A DNA stretch of 64,000 nucleotides from Alkaliphilus peptidifermentans DSM 18978 (GCF_900101495.1 NZ_FMUS01000003.1:124001-188000); one strand, 5' to 3'; shown: positions 28,114 to 37,673, counted from the stretch's first letter. The notes: generated from the letters alone by a model not told the origin. Program-made: numbers and translations.

Positions 28114-28893
28114 ATGAATTTTCAAAACAAAGTTTGTGTAGTAACAGGTGGAGCAAATGGAATAGGTCTCTGTTTAGTAAATGAGTTTGCAAAGAAGGGA
28201 TCAAAGGTGGCCTTTATAGATATAGATAAAAAGGCCGGAGAAAAAGCATTAGTAGAGCTAAAAGCAACTGGTGCTGAAGGACTCTTTTTCTGTGGTGATA
28301 TTGCAGAAAAAAGTACCCTTGAAGAATTTGCAAGCAAAGTAATTGAAGCCTATGGAGGTATAGATTATCTTATTAACAATGCATGCATAAGCCGTAAAGG
28401 GATAATTACAGGTTGCCAGTATGATGATTTCAACTATGTATTAAAGGTGGGAGTAACAGCACCATATATGCTCGCAAAACTGTTTTTAGACTATTTTAAT
28501 AAAGGAGGGGCTATAGTTAATATTTCATCAACTAGAGCAACAATGTCTCAAGTCGATACTGAAAGCTACACTGCCGCTAAGGGAGGTATATCGGCTTTGA
28601 CCCATGCCCTTGCCATTAGCCTTGCAGGGAAGATTAGGGTAAATAGCGTAAGTCCTGGTTGGATTGATGTCAGTGCAAACTATGACAAAGACTATACCGC
28701 TAAACATAGTGATGCTGATAAAAAGCAGCATCCTGTAAATCGTGTTGGGGAGCCTCTTGATATAGCCAAAACTGTAATGTTTTTATGCCATGAAGATAAC
28801 GGATTTATTTCAGGTGAAAATATAACCGTTGATGGAGGTATGACAAAACAAATGATATACAGTGGAGATTATGGTTGGGAATACAAACTATGA
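28114..28893 (+). CDS. Short-chain dehydrogenase/reductase
   Basis: 259 residues, classical SDR. Cofactor motif TGGANGIG near the N-terminus, acidic residue at the end of beta-2 (FIDIDKK, suggesting NAD preference), NNA motif (LINNACIS), catalytic Ser in VNISSTRA, Tyr152-xxx-Lys156 in YTAAKGG, and the C-terminal GENITVDGGM. Substrate unknown (a sugar, alcohol or 3-oxoacyl group are all possible). The ribosome site is AAAGAGGTG. The next gene begins 67 bases after its stop codon. Confidence 0.9.
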   Translation: MNFQNKVCVVTGGANGIGLCLVNEFAKKGSKVAFIDIDKKAGEKALVELKATGAEGLFFCGDIAEKSTLEEFASKVIEAYGGIDYLINNACISRKGIITGCQYDDFNYVLKVGVTAPYMLAKLFLDYFNKGGAIVNISSTRATMSQVDTESYTAAKGGISALTHALAISLAGKIRVNSVSPGWIDVSANYDKDYTAKHSDADKKQHPVNRVGEPLDIAKTVMFLCHEDNGFISGENITVDGGMTKQMIYSGDYGWEYKL

Positions 28894-28960
28894 TATGTTA
28901 AAGTATACTGATACATCAGATATACGAAAAAAGCAAGGGAAAAAAGAAAGGGGTAATAGA

Positions 28961-29572
28961 ATGCCAAGATATTTTGAATATGGTGAAAAGGAAATTGATT
29001 ACTTGAAAAGTAAGGATAAAAAGCTAGGAGCAGCTATTGACAAGATAGGTATAATTAAACGGGAAATTAATCCAGACCCTTTTATTTCGCTAATTTCAAG
29101 TATAGTAGCCCAACAGATTTCTGGAAAAGCTGCTGAAACTGTATGGAGTAGGTTTGAAAACCTTCTAAATGACATTACCCCCGAGAGTATTATTAAAGCA
29201 GACAAATCTGAAATACAAAAATGTGGTATGTCAAATAGAAAAGTTGATTATATTAAGGGAATAGCAGAGGCTGCAATGACTGGCCAGGTGGATTTTGAAA
29301 ATCTACATACTCTAACGGATGAAGAAGTAATAAAAAAACTATCTTCACTCTACGGAGTTGGTGCTTGGACTGCTGAAATGTTATTGATTTTCTCCTTTTG
29401 TCGACCAGATGTTGTAAGCTATAAGGATTTGGCCATATGTAGAGGAATGATGAATTTATATGGACATAAGGAGCTTTCAAAGGAACAGTTTGAAAGATAC
29501 AAAAAAAGGTACTCGCCTTATGGCACAGTAGCTTCATTATACCTATGGGAGCTATCAATAATGAAGTCATAA
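28961..29572 (+). CDS. DNA-3-methyladenine glycosylase (AlkA-like, HhH-GPD)
   Basis: 203 residues. The HhH-GPD domain includes SSIVAQQISGKAAETVWSRF, the hairpin LSSLYGVGAWTAEMLLIF and the catalytic Asp in SYKDLAICRG. It removes alkylated bases in base-excision repair. No C-terminal Cys4 cluster is present, unlike EndoIII/MutY. The ATG at 28961 follows AAAGGGG; longer upstream frames overlap the SDR gene and have no ribosome site. It may share a transcript with the SDR gene. The next gene downstream carries a LexA-like box. Confidence 0.88.
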   Translation: MPRYFEYGEKEIDYLKSKDKKLGAAIDKIGIIKREINPDPFISLISSIVAQQISGKAAETVWSRFENLLNDITPESIIKADKSEIQKCGMSNRKVDYIKGIAEAAMTGQVDFENLHTLTDEEVIKKLSSLYGVGAWTAEMLLIFSFCRPDVVSYKDLAICRGMMNLYGHKELSKEQFERYKKRYSPYGTVASLYLWELSIMKS

Positions 29573-29621
29573 ATAGATTTTGCTTTATTCTTACAGACCA
29601 AGCAAGGATATATTTTTTGCC

Positions 29622-29650
29622 TTTACATAGAACATGTGTTCTGATATAAT
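29622..29650 (+). promoter_or_regulatory. Sigma-A promoter overlapped by a LexA-like (SOS) box
   Basis: TTTACA (29622-29627) and TATAAT (29645-29650) with a 17-base spacer. Between them AGAACATGTGTTCT (29629-29642) fits the Gram-positive LexA/DinR box CGAACRNRYGTTYC at 12 of 14 positions, including GAAC...GTTC. Its position between -35 and -10 is ideal for repression. Confidence 0.75.
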
Positions 29651-29679
29651 TGATAATAAAATGATGAGAGGTGAAGGGC

Positions 29680-29919
29680 ATGATTGATTTTATGTTGAAC
29701 TATTCTTATGAAAATAAGGCCGTAATAACAATCATGTATCAAAAAGGTGTTGAAATTACCCAAAGGCAGATAAAGGTGCTAAGTATAAACGAAGTCACAG
29801 TACATGCATATTGTTACAAAAGAAGAGCAAATAGGTTTTTTAAGAAAGAATACGTGTTGGCAGCTATGATACCGGAACTAGTATTTAAGTATGGCACTTC
29901 AAATCATCTCCCGATATAA
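29680..29919 (+). CDS. Small WYL-like protein under a LexA-type promoter
   Basis: 79 residues starting MIDFMLNYSYENKAVITIMY. A compact beta-rich domain with ITIMYQKG, then VLSINEVTVHAYCYKRRANR and FKKEYVLAAM. The order (I..Y..., ...AYCYKR..R.F..eyILAA) resembles the small beta-barrel WYL ligand-binding domain, here without the usual HTH; this is inferred from pattern only. The ribosome site GAGAGGTGA is 6 bases before the ATG at 29680. The promoter has an SOS-type operator, so a role in the DNA damage response is likely. Confidence 0.7.
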   Translation: MIDFMLNYSYENKAVITIMYQKGVEITQRQIKVLSINEVTVHAYCYKRRANRFFKKEYVLAAMIPELVFKYGTSNHLPI

Positions 29920-30500
29920 AGTACCATTTGAGATAATAGGTAAAAATCTCATGGGTATACCATGGAGAATATCATTGTAAAGGAGATAACGTTTAAGAGC
30001 ATCTGCTAATAGGGTGTTCTTTTTGTTTCACCTCAATAATTGATGATGGAAGTTGAAGTAAGAGTACTACTTTAAATGTCAAAGAGAACAGTCTTAACAG
30101 CTAGCCTATATGGGATTTAGAATACTTCCTATAAAAAGTATAGAAAAATATTTATTAGAAGCACTTAATAGATTATAGTACATAAGTACTAATTAATTCT
30201 GTCAAAAAGTAATATATCAAACTGAAGAAGGAGAAATTCTATATTGTAGATGTTAACATAGAATGAAACCTGTGGCTTTTGTCGAAATTTGCGATTTATA
30301 ATAAGAGGGTTTACTAATTTCTTGTTGAATGAATCCAATAATATGTCGATAATAATCAAAAAAGCTCATTAACCAAAACCACATATGTAATGTATTTAAG
30401 ATTAGGCAAATGAATTATTGCTTATAAAATATGAGGTGAAGAATCCGTCCCAGTAGTTGGTACGGAGGCTTTGGTGTGTAAAAGGAGGATATTGATTATT
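29920..30500. other. 581-base intergenic region with structured start
   Basis: A hairpin TCTCATGG / CCATgGAGA (29947-29968) competes with GAGAT / ATCTC just before it. An orphan AAAGGAG follows, then a terminator-like stem AGAGCATC / GGTGTTCT plus TTTT (29996-30024). This may simply end the WYL-like transcript. Beyond 30030 the sequence is AT-rich with no open frame or recognised riboswitch, until a short stem TCCGT / ACGGA (about 30445-30467) and the AAAGGAGG of the chemoreceptor. Confidence 0.5.
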
Positions 30501-32513
30501 ATGAAAACATTAAAAACTAGATTTATAACTATATTTACTGTGCTTATACTTGGTTTAACAGCAACACTAGGGTTTATAGCAATAAGAATGGTTAGTAATA
30601 ATATGGTTGAGAACTGTTATAGAGAGTTACGGATATTATCTGAGGAAAAGGCTAACTACATAAAAACTATAGTTGATGGTCATATATTCTATATAGAAGC
30701 TATTGCGAAAGATAATAAAATTACTGATGATGATATACCTTGGGAGGAAAAGGTATCATATTTTGAGGAAGAAGCTCAAAGGGCAGGCTATATAGAATAT
30801 TCTTTTGCTGATAAAAATGGTAATGCTGTGGTATTTAATAGACAAAGAGATACTCTAAATATTAATGATCAAGATTATTATCAAAATGCTATGTCTGGTA
30901 AATCAACTATATCAGATGTTATTATAAGTGATGTGTTAAAGGAACCGATAGTTATTTTAGCAGCTCCAGTTATGAAAAACGGTGAGATTTACGGAGTTTT
31001 TTATGGGGTAAAGGAAGGTACTTTTTTATGCGATATTGCCAGTGAGTTTAAATATGGAGAGACAGGCTTTCAAATTATCATAAATCAGAAAGGAACAACA
31101 ATTGGGCATGTTAATCGAAACCTTGTTATAAATCAAAGTAATATTATCGAAGGAGCTAAAGAAAATCTGTCTTTTGAAAGCTTAGCAGAATTGTTAGAAA
31201 ATATAATTTCAAAAAAGGAAATTGGAAATGGCGACTATGAATATGAAGGAATAAAAAATGCAGTTGGGTTTTCTCCTATAGATGGAACTCAATGGACTGT
31301 GGTTTGTGGATTGGAAATAGATGAAGCATTAACTGAAGTAAAAATCTTCAGAAATACCTTTATATTACTTTCTTTAGTTATATTACTAATAGGTGTTATA
31401 ATTACTTATTTTATTAGTAGTAGAATAGCTAAGCCTATCATTGCTATTACAGATAGGATTAACCAGTTGGCTAAACTAGAATTTACAATAATTGATGATA
31501 TAAATGTTCATAAATATTATAATCGCAAAGATGAAATAGGTAGTGCTACAAGAGCCTTAAGAGATATGCGTAATAATATTGCAAATTTTATCATGAAAAC
31601 TTCAGAATCATCACAGAAAGTTGTAGCAACATCAAAAGTGCTAACAGAAACATCTAGCCAATCGGCCATTGCAGGAGAAGAAGTAGCAAAAACTGTTGAG
31701 AATATAGCAGAGGGTGCCAGTAGCCAAGCTGAAGACACAGAAGTATCGGCTTTAAGTATAGAAGAAATGGGAAAATTATTAGAAAAAAATAAAGACTATA
31801 CGAAGGAGTTAAATGAGGCAGCTAAAGAAATAGAAAAAGAAAAAGAGTCAGGATTTGATATATTAAAAACACTTGTGTTAAAGACAAAGGAGAGTAATGT
31901 TGCATCAGAAGAAATATTTGAAGCTATACTAAGTAATAACCAAAGTGCTGAAAAAATTGAAGAGGCAAGTACTATGATTCAATCCATAGCAGATCAAACT
32001 AATTTACTGGCATTAAATGCTGCTATAGAAGCAGCTCGTTCAGGAGAACAGGGAAGAGGCTTTGCAGTAGTAGCAGAAGAGATTAGAAAGTTGGCAGAAG
32101 AATCCAATAACTTTATAGTACAAATTAAAACATTAATAGAAGAATTAAAAACAAAATCTCAAAATGCAGTAAATAAAATGCAGCAAGTAAAGGAAATTTC
32201 TGTAGAACAATCAGATAGCGTAAATCAAACAGAAGAAAAATTCAAAAGAATAGCTAATTCTATTGAAGTAACCAATAGGGTAATTACAAAACTTAATGAA
32301 TCAGCAGAAGCGATGAATGAAAAAAAGTACAAACTAGTAGACTTAATACAAAACTTATCGGCTATTGCAGAAGAAAATGCATCTGGAACCCAAGAAGCTT
32401 CAGCATCTATAGAGGAGCAAACAGCAAGCATTGACGAAATAGCAAAAGCCAGCGAAGAATTGGCCCATATTGCAGAGGAGTTACAAAGTATTATTAATAA
32501 GTTCAAGATCTAA
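30501..32513 (+). CDS. Methyl-accepting chemotaxis protein with Cache sensor
   Basis: 670 residues. N-terminal membrane helix (about 7-30), extracellular double-Cache-type sensor (about 35-285; [20 protein letters not shown] and a later [20 protein letters not shown] repeat unit), second helix (about 286-312), HAMP (about 313-370), and a signalling domain with the hairpin tip [20 protein letters not shown]. It reports small extracellular ligands to CheA/CheW. The ATG at 30501 follows AAAGGAGG at 12 bases; a TTG at 30492 would be too close to it. Ligand unknown, although Cache domains often bind amino acids or carboxylates. Confidence 0.93.
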   Translation: MKTLKTRFITIFTVLILGLTATLGFIAIRMVSNNMVENCYRELRILSEEKANYIKTIVDGHIFYIEAIAKDNKITDDDIPWEEKVSYFEEEAQRAGYIEYSFADKNGNAVVFNRQRDTLNINDQDYYQNAMSGKSTISDVIISDVLKEPIVILAAPVMKNGEIYGVFYGVKEGTFLCDIASEFKYGETGFQIIINQKGTTIGHVNRNLVINQSNIIEGAKENLSFESLAELLENIISKKEIGNGDYEYEGIKNAVGFSPIDGTQWTVVCGLEIDEALTEVKIFRNTFILLSLVILLIGVIITYFISSRIAKPIIAITDRINQLAKLEFTIIDDINVHKYYNRKDEIGSATRALRDMRNNIANFIMKTSESSQKVVATSKVLTETSSQSAIAGEEVAKTVENIAEGASSQAEDTEVSALSIEEMGKLLEKNKDYTKELNEAAKEIEKEKESGFDILKTLVLKTKESNVASEEIFEAILSNNQSAEKIEEASTMIQSIADQTNLLALNAAIEAARSGEQGRGFAVVAEEIRKLAEESNNFIVQIKTLIEELKTKSQNAVNKMQQVKEISVEQSDSVNQTEEKFKRIANSIEVTNRVITKLNESAEAMNEKKYKLVDLIQNLSAIAEENASGTQEASASIEEQTASIDEIAKASEELAHIAEELQSIINKFKI

Positions 32514-32538
32514 AGTAAAAGAATAAAGCTCTATCGAA

Positions 32539-32570
32539 AAAAACCTGCTAAATATTAGCAGGTTTTTTCA
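32539..32570 (+). terminator. Terminator after chemoreceptor
   Basis: AAAAACCTGCTA / TAGCAGGTTTTTT with a short loop. Confidence 0.88.
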
Positions 32571-32684
32571 GTAAGACATCATCTAACACCCCTCAGTTAA
32601 TCTCGCATGTTGCAATGTTTAAAATCCCTTAGAGAATTTATCAGCCAATTTTATAATTGGAAATTAAAAATGGAATTTTTTGTA

Positions 32685-32718
32685 TTGACTCTAAAAATAT
32701 ATAGTTATAAAATATAAC
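32685..32718 (+). promoter_or_regulatory. Promoter of the SorC gene with overlapping palindrome
   Basis: TTGACT (32685-32690), 17-base spacer, TAAAAT (32708-32713). The inverted repeat GTTATA-AAA-TATAAC (32704-32718) covers the -10 box and could be an autoregulatory operator. Apart from this promoter and the preceding terminator, I see nothing in the 32514-32822 gap. Confidence 0.5.
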
Positions 32719-32822
32719 CATCGAAGATTCTAATTAATAGAGTAATTGGAAATTAATAAATATATCGTAGAGATGGTGAAAAAATTCACAATCTCTATAT
32801 ACTAGGATAAAGGTGGAATAAA

Positions 32823-33767
32823 ATGAAAAATACAAATTCGCAGCAGGATAGAGTAGAGTATATAAGAGTTGCCAACTACTATTATAAGTTTGGACTTACA
32901 CAAGAAGAAATTGCACAAAAAATGAGCATGTCCAGACAGCGAGTTAATAGGATTCTTGCTAAATGTCTGGAGAATGGTATTGTAAAGATAGTAATTCCTG
33001 AGTTAGAAGAAACTCACCTGGAGCTAGAGACCGAGCTTGAAGAGAAGTATGGTTTGCAGGCCGTGCGAATTTCTAAGAGCTTATCTGATGAACAACTTTA
33101 TTCTGAGCTGGGCGTTACTGCTAGTCGATATTTAATGTCAGTTATAAATGAGGGTGATATAATAGGGTTTTCAAGAGGTAGAAGTGTAGCGGCTTTAGTG
33201 GAAAAAACCGATAGTAAAAAAATTAATGACGTTACAGTCATCCAACTGATGGGAAGCTGGAACAGTGATGATATGAAAGTAAGCTCTGATGATATAGTAC
33301 ATCGATTTAGTGAAAAAATTGAGGCTAGAGCAGCTATGCTATATGCTCCAGTAGTTGTTAATTCTAAAGAACTTCGTAAATCAATAATGAATGAACCCTT
33401 CTTTAAACAGACATATGAAACTATTAAGGCATGTACCATAGCTGCTGTAGGTATAGGTGATACCCGTTATAAGGAAATTTTACCAACAATTGGTCATGAA
33501 GAATATGAGTATATTAAAAGAAAAAATGCAGTTGGTGAAATATGTACACATTTCTTTGACGAGGCTGGTAATAGAATTGTTTCTCCCTTTAGTGAACGTG
33601 TAATTTCAATTGGTTTTGATGACTTTCTAAGAATTCCTATGAGAATTGGAGTAGCTGGTTCGGAAGAAAAAATACCGGCGATTATTGGCGCGTTAAATGG
33701 AAGGCTGATTAACGTTTTGATAACAGATCTTGATACAGCAGAAGAGTTAAAACAGTATAAAAAGTAA
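32823..33767 (+). CDS. SorC-family sugar-binding transcriptional regulator
   Basis: 314 residues. N-terminal HTH (FGLTQEEIAQKMSMSRQRVN) and a SorC-type effector domain with GVTASRYLMSVINEGDIIGF, RGRSVAALVE, AVGIGDTRYKE and the C-terminal IPAIIGALNGRLINVLITD. This family (SorC, DeoR, CggR, LsrR) senses phosphorylated sugars or related metabolites and controls adjacent catabolic genes. It is just upstream of the aldolase/dehydrogenase/Grd-like cluster on the same strand and is the obvious local regulator. A strong palindrome before the aldolase (33998-34011) is a candidate site. Confidence 0.9.
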   Translation: MKNTNSQQDRVEYIRVANYYYKFGLTQEEIAQKMSMSRQRVNRILAKCLENGIVKIVIPELEETHLELETELEEKYGLQAVRISKSLSDEQLYSELGVTASRYLMSVINEGDIIGFSRGRSVAALVEKTDSKKINDVTVIQLMGSWNSDDMKVSSDDIVHRFSEKIEARAAMLYAPVVVNSKELRKSIMNEPFFKQTYETIKACTIAAVGIGDTRYKEILPTIGHEEYEYIKRKNAVGEICTHFFDEAGNRIVSPFSERVISIGFDDFLRIPMRIGVAGSEEKIPAIIGALNGRLINVLITDLDTAEELKQYKK

Positions 33768-33815
33768 AATGGATGTCACGTGAAAAAAACACATAAAACT
33801 ATATTTTTTTTTATA

Positions 33816-33850
33816 AAAGAGTCGCTTTCTAAATGAAAGCGGCTTTTGTC
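33816..33850 (+). terminator. Terminator after sorC-like gene
   Basis: AGTCGCTTTC / GAAAGCGGCT stem with a TAAAT loop and one wobble pair, then TTTTGT. Confidence 0.75.
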
Positions 33851-33958
33851 TGTGTAAAAATATTTGCGAATGGATACAACAGCTGGCAATTACTTTCTTA
33901 GGAAACATTTCTAAATATAATAAGATTAAAATTATTCTGACAAAATAGAATTTTCCTC

Positions 33959-34011
33959 TTGACTTGTAAAAATAAATGTGATATTTTTAGACTAAACATT
34001 ACATATGTAAT
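33959..34011 (+). promoter_or_regulatory. Promoter and candidate SorC operator of the aldolase-led cluster
   Basis: TTGACT (33959-33964), 17-base spacer, TATTTT (33982-33987). A perfect 14-base palindrome ATTACATATGTAAT follows at 33998-34011, just downstream of the expected transcription start, where a repressor would block it. The assignment to the SorC protein is inferred from proximity. Confidence 0.6.
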
Positions 34012-34079
34012 ATAAAGTGAGCAAATGTAACGACATATTATTTTTATGAAAAGAGAAAATTATTTGAGGAGGTTTTATT

Positions 34080-34880
34080 ATGACAGCAAGAGCGAATCGA
34101 ATGAACCATATTTTCAGGCCAGATGGCAAAACCTTTATTTTGGCTATGGATCACGGAGCTAATTTCAACGTGCTTCCAGCAATGAAGAAACAAGGGAAAA
34201 TGATAAGAGAGCTGGCTATAGCTGGAGCAGATGCCTTTTTATCAACAGTTGGTATGGCAGATAAATTTGGAGATTGTTTTTTAGGTAAAGGTATAATTTT
34301 ACGAGTGGATGGTGGTGTATCATTTCTTGGAGATCGATCAAAGTCAATGAAAATTGTTGCCAGTGCTGAAGATGCACTTAGATTAGGAGCAGATTCTATG
34401 ATCGCAATGTCTTTTCCGGGTTCAAAGTTTGAAAACGAAATACTAAGTCAGCTTTCACATACCATTATGGATGCACATAAATGGGGAATACCTGTAACAG
34501 CAGAAGCTCTTCCTCGCGGTTTTGAGGGTGGTGATGACTCTAGGACACCGGAAAACATAACATTTGCTTGCAGACAAAGCGTTGAATTAGGAGCTGATAT
34601 TGTTAAAACCGAATACACTGGAGATCAAGAGAGCTTTAAAGAATTGACTGAAAGTGTCTATGCACCGGTTGTAATTTTAGGTGGCTCTAAGAAGGTTCCA
34701 GAAAGACAATTATTACAAGAGGTTAAAGATGCTATGGAGGCAGGAGGGGCTGGAGTAGCTATGGGAAGAAATATTTGGGGACATGAAAACCCAGTAAAAT
34801 ATGCTGCAGCAATTGCAAAGCTAATCCATGAAGATTGCAGTGTAGATGTAGCCCTTAAAGAAATGAGTCAACTATATTAG
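34080..34880 (+). CDS. DhnA/LsrF-type class I aldolase
   Basis: 266 residues, a DeoC/LacD/DhnA-like TIM barrel. Visible motifs: FILAMDHGANF at the N-terminus, a Schiff-base lysine in ADIVKTEYTGD (Lys176), and the phosphate-binding end PVVILGGSKKVPE plus AGVAMGRNIWGHENP. Relatives include archaeal-type fructose-bisphosphate aldolase, LsrF, and the AroA-prime enzyme that makes an aminodideoxyheptulosonate. The substrate is probably a phosphorylated or keto compound. The ribosome site is GAGGAGG. It leads the cluster under the candidate SorC operator and lies 35 bases before the zinc dehydrogenase gene. Confidence 0.88.
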   Translation: MTARANRMNHIFRPDGKTFILAMDHGANFNVLPAMKKQGKMIRELAIAGADAFLSTVGMADKFGDCFLGKGIILRVDGGVSFLGDRSKSMKIVASAEDALRLGADSMIAMSFPGSKFENEILSQLSHTIMDAHKWGIPVTAEALPRGFEGGDDSRTPENITFACRQSVELGADIVKTEYTGDQESFKELTESVYAPVVILGGSKKVPERQLLQEVKDAMEAGGAGVAMGRNIWGHENPVKYAAAIAKLIHEDCSVDVALKEMSQLY

Positions 34881-34915
34881 CAAAAAATCAATCAGAATAG
34901 AAAAGGGGTAACTAT

Positions 34916-35956
34916 ATGGACAAATACAAGGTAAGTATACTTACTGGTGTTAATGAAACAAAGATATATGAACTAAATAAAAGAGAACCTATTGGAAAGG
35001 AAGTATTAGTTAAAGTTGATTGCTGTGCAATATGTACACTAGAACAAAGAGTATATGATGGTGTTAGAAAGCTGTATCCCTTTGCAGGTGGACATGAAAT
35101 AGCGGGAACTGTTGAAAAATTAGGCGAAGATGTTAAAAATATAAAAATAGGGGATAAAGTTGCAGTACGAACCTTAAATACATGTGGTGAGTGTTATTAT
35201 TGTAGGAGTGGTAATGAAAACCAATGTGTTGTTTCATATAAATCTACTATTCACGAAGGGTTTCTTGGACCGGGTGGTTTTGCAGAGTATGTAATGGTAA
35301 ATGCGAAGAGTATTTATAAAGTCGCTGATGATGTTGATCTTAAACATGCTGCCCTTACAGAGCCATTAGCTTGTTGCATTCATAGTGTTAATCAAGCTGA
35401 CATAAACCTTGGAGATGATGTGGTTGTGGTAGGTGTAGGAATTATGGGGGCACTACACATCCAGTTATCCAAGTTAAAAGGAGCACGTGTTATCGCTTGT
35501 GAGATTGATGATTCCAGGCTTGAAGTTGCAAAAAAAATGGGTGCCGATGTGGTTATCAATTCAACCGACATGAATAACGTCATTAGCGAAATCAATAAAC
35601 TTACAGACAATAGAGGAGCAGATGTAGTATTTTGCACAGTACCGTCTACTCAAGTGGCTTCCGATTGTATTAAAATCACTGGTAAGCTAGGCCGAGCTAT
35701 AATGTATACTTCTTTTCATCCGGATAATCCAGTAGAAGTGAGTGTTAATCATATTCATTCTAGCGAAATGGTAATTACAGGTGCAGTAAGTCCCAAAAAT
35801 GTAGATTTTCTTACAGCAACCAAGCTTATTTCAAATAAATCAATTGATTTATCACATTTAATAACAAGTACTGAAAAATTATGCAATATCGATGAAGCTT
35901 ATAAAAAAGCACTAAGTCCGACTGCTTATAGAATTATAGTTGAATCAGCTAAGTAG
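34916..35956 (+). CDS. Zinc-dependent medium-chain dehydrogenase (sorbitol/threonine DH-like)
   Basis: 346 residues. The catalytic zinc site includes CAICTLEQ and GGHEIAGTVE. The structural zinc site is CGECYYCRSGNENQC (four Cys). The nucleotide fold has VVVGVGIMGALHI with an acidic residue after beta-2 (ACEIDDSR), suggesting NAD(H). The family oxidises polyols, sugars or amino alcohols. The ribosome site is AAAGGGG. It lies in the same run as the DhnA-type aldolase; together they suggest oxidation of a hydroxyl followed by retro-aldol cleavage, which is an inference. Confidence 0.9.
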   Translation: MDKYKVSILTGVNETKIYELNKREPIGKEVLVKVDCCAICTLEQRVYDGVRKLYPFAGGHEIAGTVEKLGEDVKNIKIGDKVAVRTLNTCGECYYCRSGNENQCVVSYKSTIHEGFLGPGGFAEYVMVNAKSIYKVADDVDLKHAALTEPLACCIHSVNQADINLGDDVVVVGVGIMGALHIQLSKLKGARVIACEIDDSRLEVAKKMGADVVINSTDMNNVISEINKLTDNRGADVVFCTVPSTQVASDCIKITGKLGRAIMYTSFHPDNPVEVSVNHIHSSEMVITGAVSPKNVDFLTATKLISNKSIDLSHLITSTEKLCNIDEAYKKALSPTAYRIIVESAK

Positions 35957-36106
35957 TATGGTTTAAAAATCCGCATGTCACAGTAACAGTAAATGATAGT
36001 AAGTACAGACATTTAATTGAAAACGTATTCAAGGAAGTTATATCAAAGTATCAGTCCATAAAATATATTTCATGAAACACGGTTTAGGAGAATTCTTAAA
36101 AAGCTA

Positions 36107-36132
36107 ATCAAGTGCTATTGAAAGGACTTGAT
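36107..36132 (+). repeat. Hairpin just before the permease ribosome site
   Basis: ATCAAGT / ACTTGAT with a 12-base loop ends 2 bases before AAGAAGGAGG, so it could modulate translation of the permease. There is no U-run. Confidence 0.4.
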
Positions 36133-36150
36133 AAGAAGGAGGAATACGTA

Positions 36151-37524
36151 ATGTCCAATTTGTCGAAGGGTAATACTCAAGAAGGTTCTTTAGGGTTAGT
36201 TGCCTGTGTAACAATGATTGCTGGAGGGATGATTGGAAGTGCAATTTTTTCATTGTCAGGAATGACGATTTACTATGCAGGCCCTGCAGCAGTATTATCC
36301 TGGTTGATAGCTGCCATTATACTATTGATGTATGGATTGCAAGTTGCAGAATTATCTACTATTTTTCCAAAGTCGGGAGGTGTATTTGTATTCCCTTCAA
36401 AATCACTGGGGCGAAATGAAACACAGGGAAAGATATGGGGATGGTTTTCAGTTTGGGGATATATTACCTCCAATATTGCAGGTATTGCTTTTTCTGCCAT
36501 ATATGTAGCTACTTATTTGGGTGTTGGCTTCCCAATATTTGCTAAATACCAGATTCTCATGGCTGTTGGAGCGGTTGTATTATGTAGTGTACTGAATTTT
36601 TATAAAATATCAGTTGCTGGTAAGGCCAATACTATTCTAGTTTCAGTGTTAGTATTAACTATGCTGGTATTCATTGCAGTTGGCTTATTTGGAGGTTCGT
36701 GGGAGTCGGATCTTCTAACCCCATTTTTCTCTCAAGGGATAAAAGGAGCCTCAGGCTTTGTTAGTGCTATACCCAATGCTATGGTTGCTTATGGATCTAT
36801 AGTTGCTGTTGCCTTCATGGTTTCAGAAGTTAAAAATCCTAATAAAAATGTACCTAAATCTATTGCTATTGCAATGGGAATCGTGGTTTTCATTTATTCT
36901 CTGATCATTATTACAACTGTTGGTTTAGTAACAGCAGAATTCCTTGTTGAAAACCCAGGTATGAGGTTTATACCATTATATGCTGCCGCCTTTACAAAGC
37001 TTCAGATGTTCCCATGGCTTCCCAAGGTGATTTCTATTTCAGCGGTTATGGCACTACTTACTACTATTCTCGTTCTAATTGCAATAACAGCCAGAGCTAT
37101 TTTTGCCACTGCTGAAGCAGGACTTCTTCCTAAGTTTCTAGCTAAAATTGACAATAAAACAGGAACTCCCCTTAATGCAACAATCCTCGTGGCATTGGCA
37201 ACAAGTATTATATCATGTTTCCCACAGTTTACCGCAGAGATTGTTAACTTAGGATCACTATTTGCAGCAATTACAATTATAATAAACTGCTATTCACTTG
37301 TAGTTGCACGCAGGAAATTTTCACATATTGAAGGCAATTATCGTGCCCCCGGAGGAACATTTCTTCCAATCATTACTCTAGCGGTGATTATTGCCACATA
37401 CATACCTAGAATATTGGAAGGCTCAACAATAATATACTTTACATTAGCTTGGTATGCAGTTGCAGCAGTTATAATAGCCTTTGTATTAAGACAGAGCCCA
37501 AAAACTAAAGCACCGATAGTCTAG
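36151..37524 (+). CDS. APC-superfamily amino acid/polyamine permease
   Basis: 457 residues with about 12 hydrophobic segments. The first helix carries the APC signature GLVACVTMIAGGMIGSAIFS (Gly-rich unwound region); later there is MVAYGSIVAVAFMVSEVKNP and a GTPLNATI loop. APC carriers take up or exchange amino acids and amines. AGGAGG 6 bases before the ATG at 36151 sets the start. In this cluster it is the likely importer of the amine or amino acid used by the Grd-like reductase. A terminator follows at 37641. Confidence 0.9.
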   Translation: MSNLSKGNTQEGSLGLVACVTMIAGGMIGSAIFSLSGMTIYYAGPAAVLSWLIAAIILLMYGLQVAELSTIFPKSGGVFVFPSKSLGRNETQGKIWGWFSVWGYITSNIAGIAFSAIYVATYLGVGFPIFAKYQILMAVGAVVLCSVLNFYKISVAGKANTILVSVLVLTMLVFIAVGLFGGSWESDLLTPFFSQGIKGASGFVSAIPNAMVAYGSIVAVAFMVSEVKNPNKNVPKSIAIAMGIVVFIYSLIIITTVGLVTAEFLVENPGMRFIPLYAAAFTKLQMFPWLPKVISISAVMALLTTILVLIAITARAIFATAEAGLLPKFLAKIDNKTGTPLNATILVALATSIISCFPQFTAEIVNLGSLFAAITIIINCYSLVVARRKFSHIEGNYRAPGGTFLPIITLAVIIATYIPRILEGSTIIYFTLAWYAVAAVIIAFVLRQSPKTKAPIV

Positions 37525-37640
37525 TAAATAGTAATAAATATTTTTTAAATATGACATGAATAGAAAAAAGGTTATATGTAAGGATTACATAATATTTGTT
37601 TTATTATAAGGACCGTAGACTGCGGATTTTTAAAAATATT

Positions 37641-37673
37641 AAGGGTGTACCATCATTGCTGGTCACCCTTTTT
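37641..37673 (+). terminator. Terminator after permease
   Basis: AAGGGTGtACCA / TGGTCACCCTT stem with a one-base bulge, then TTT. It separates the aldolase-dehydrogenase-permease part from the RibF-Grd-AOR part. Confidence 0.7.

Noticed and set aside
29920-30500. c-di-GMP (GEMM-type) riboswitch before the chemoreceptor
   Set aside because: The conserved GEMM core (GGNCACGCA...AAACC and the tetraloop receptor pattern) is not present; only short unrelated stems are seen.
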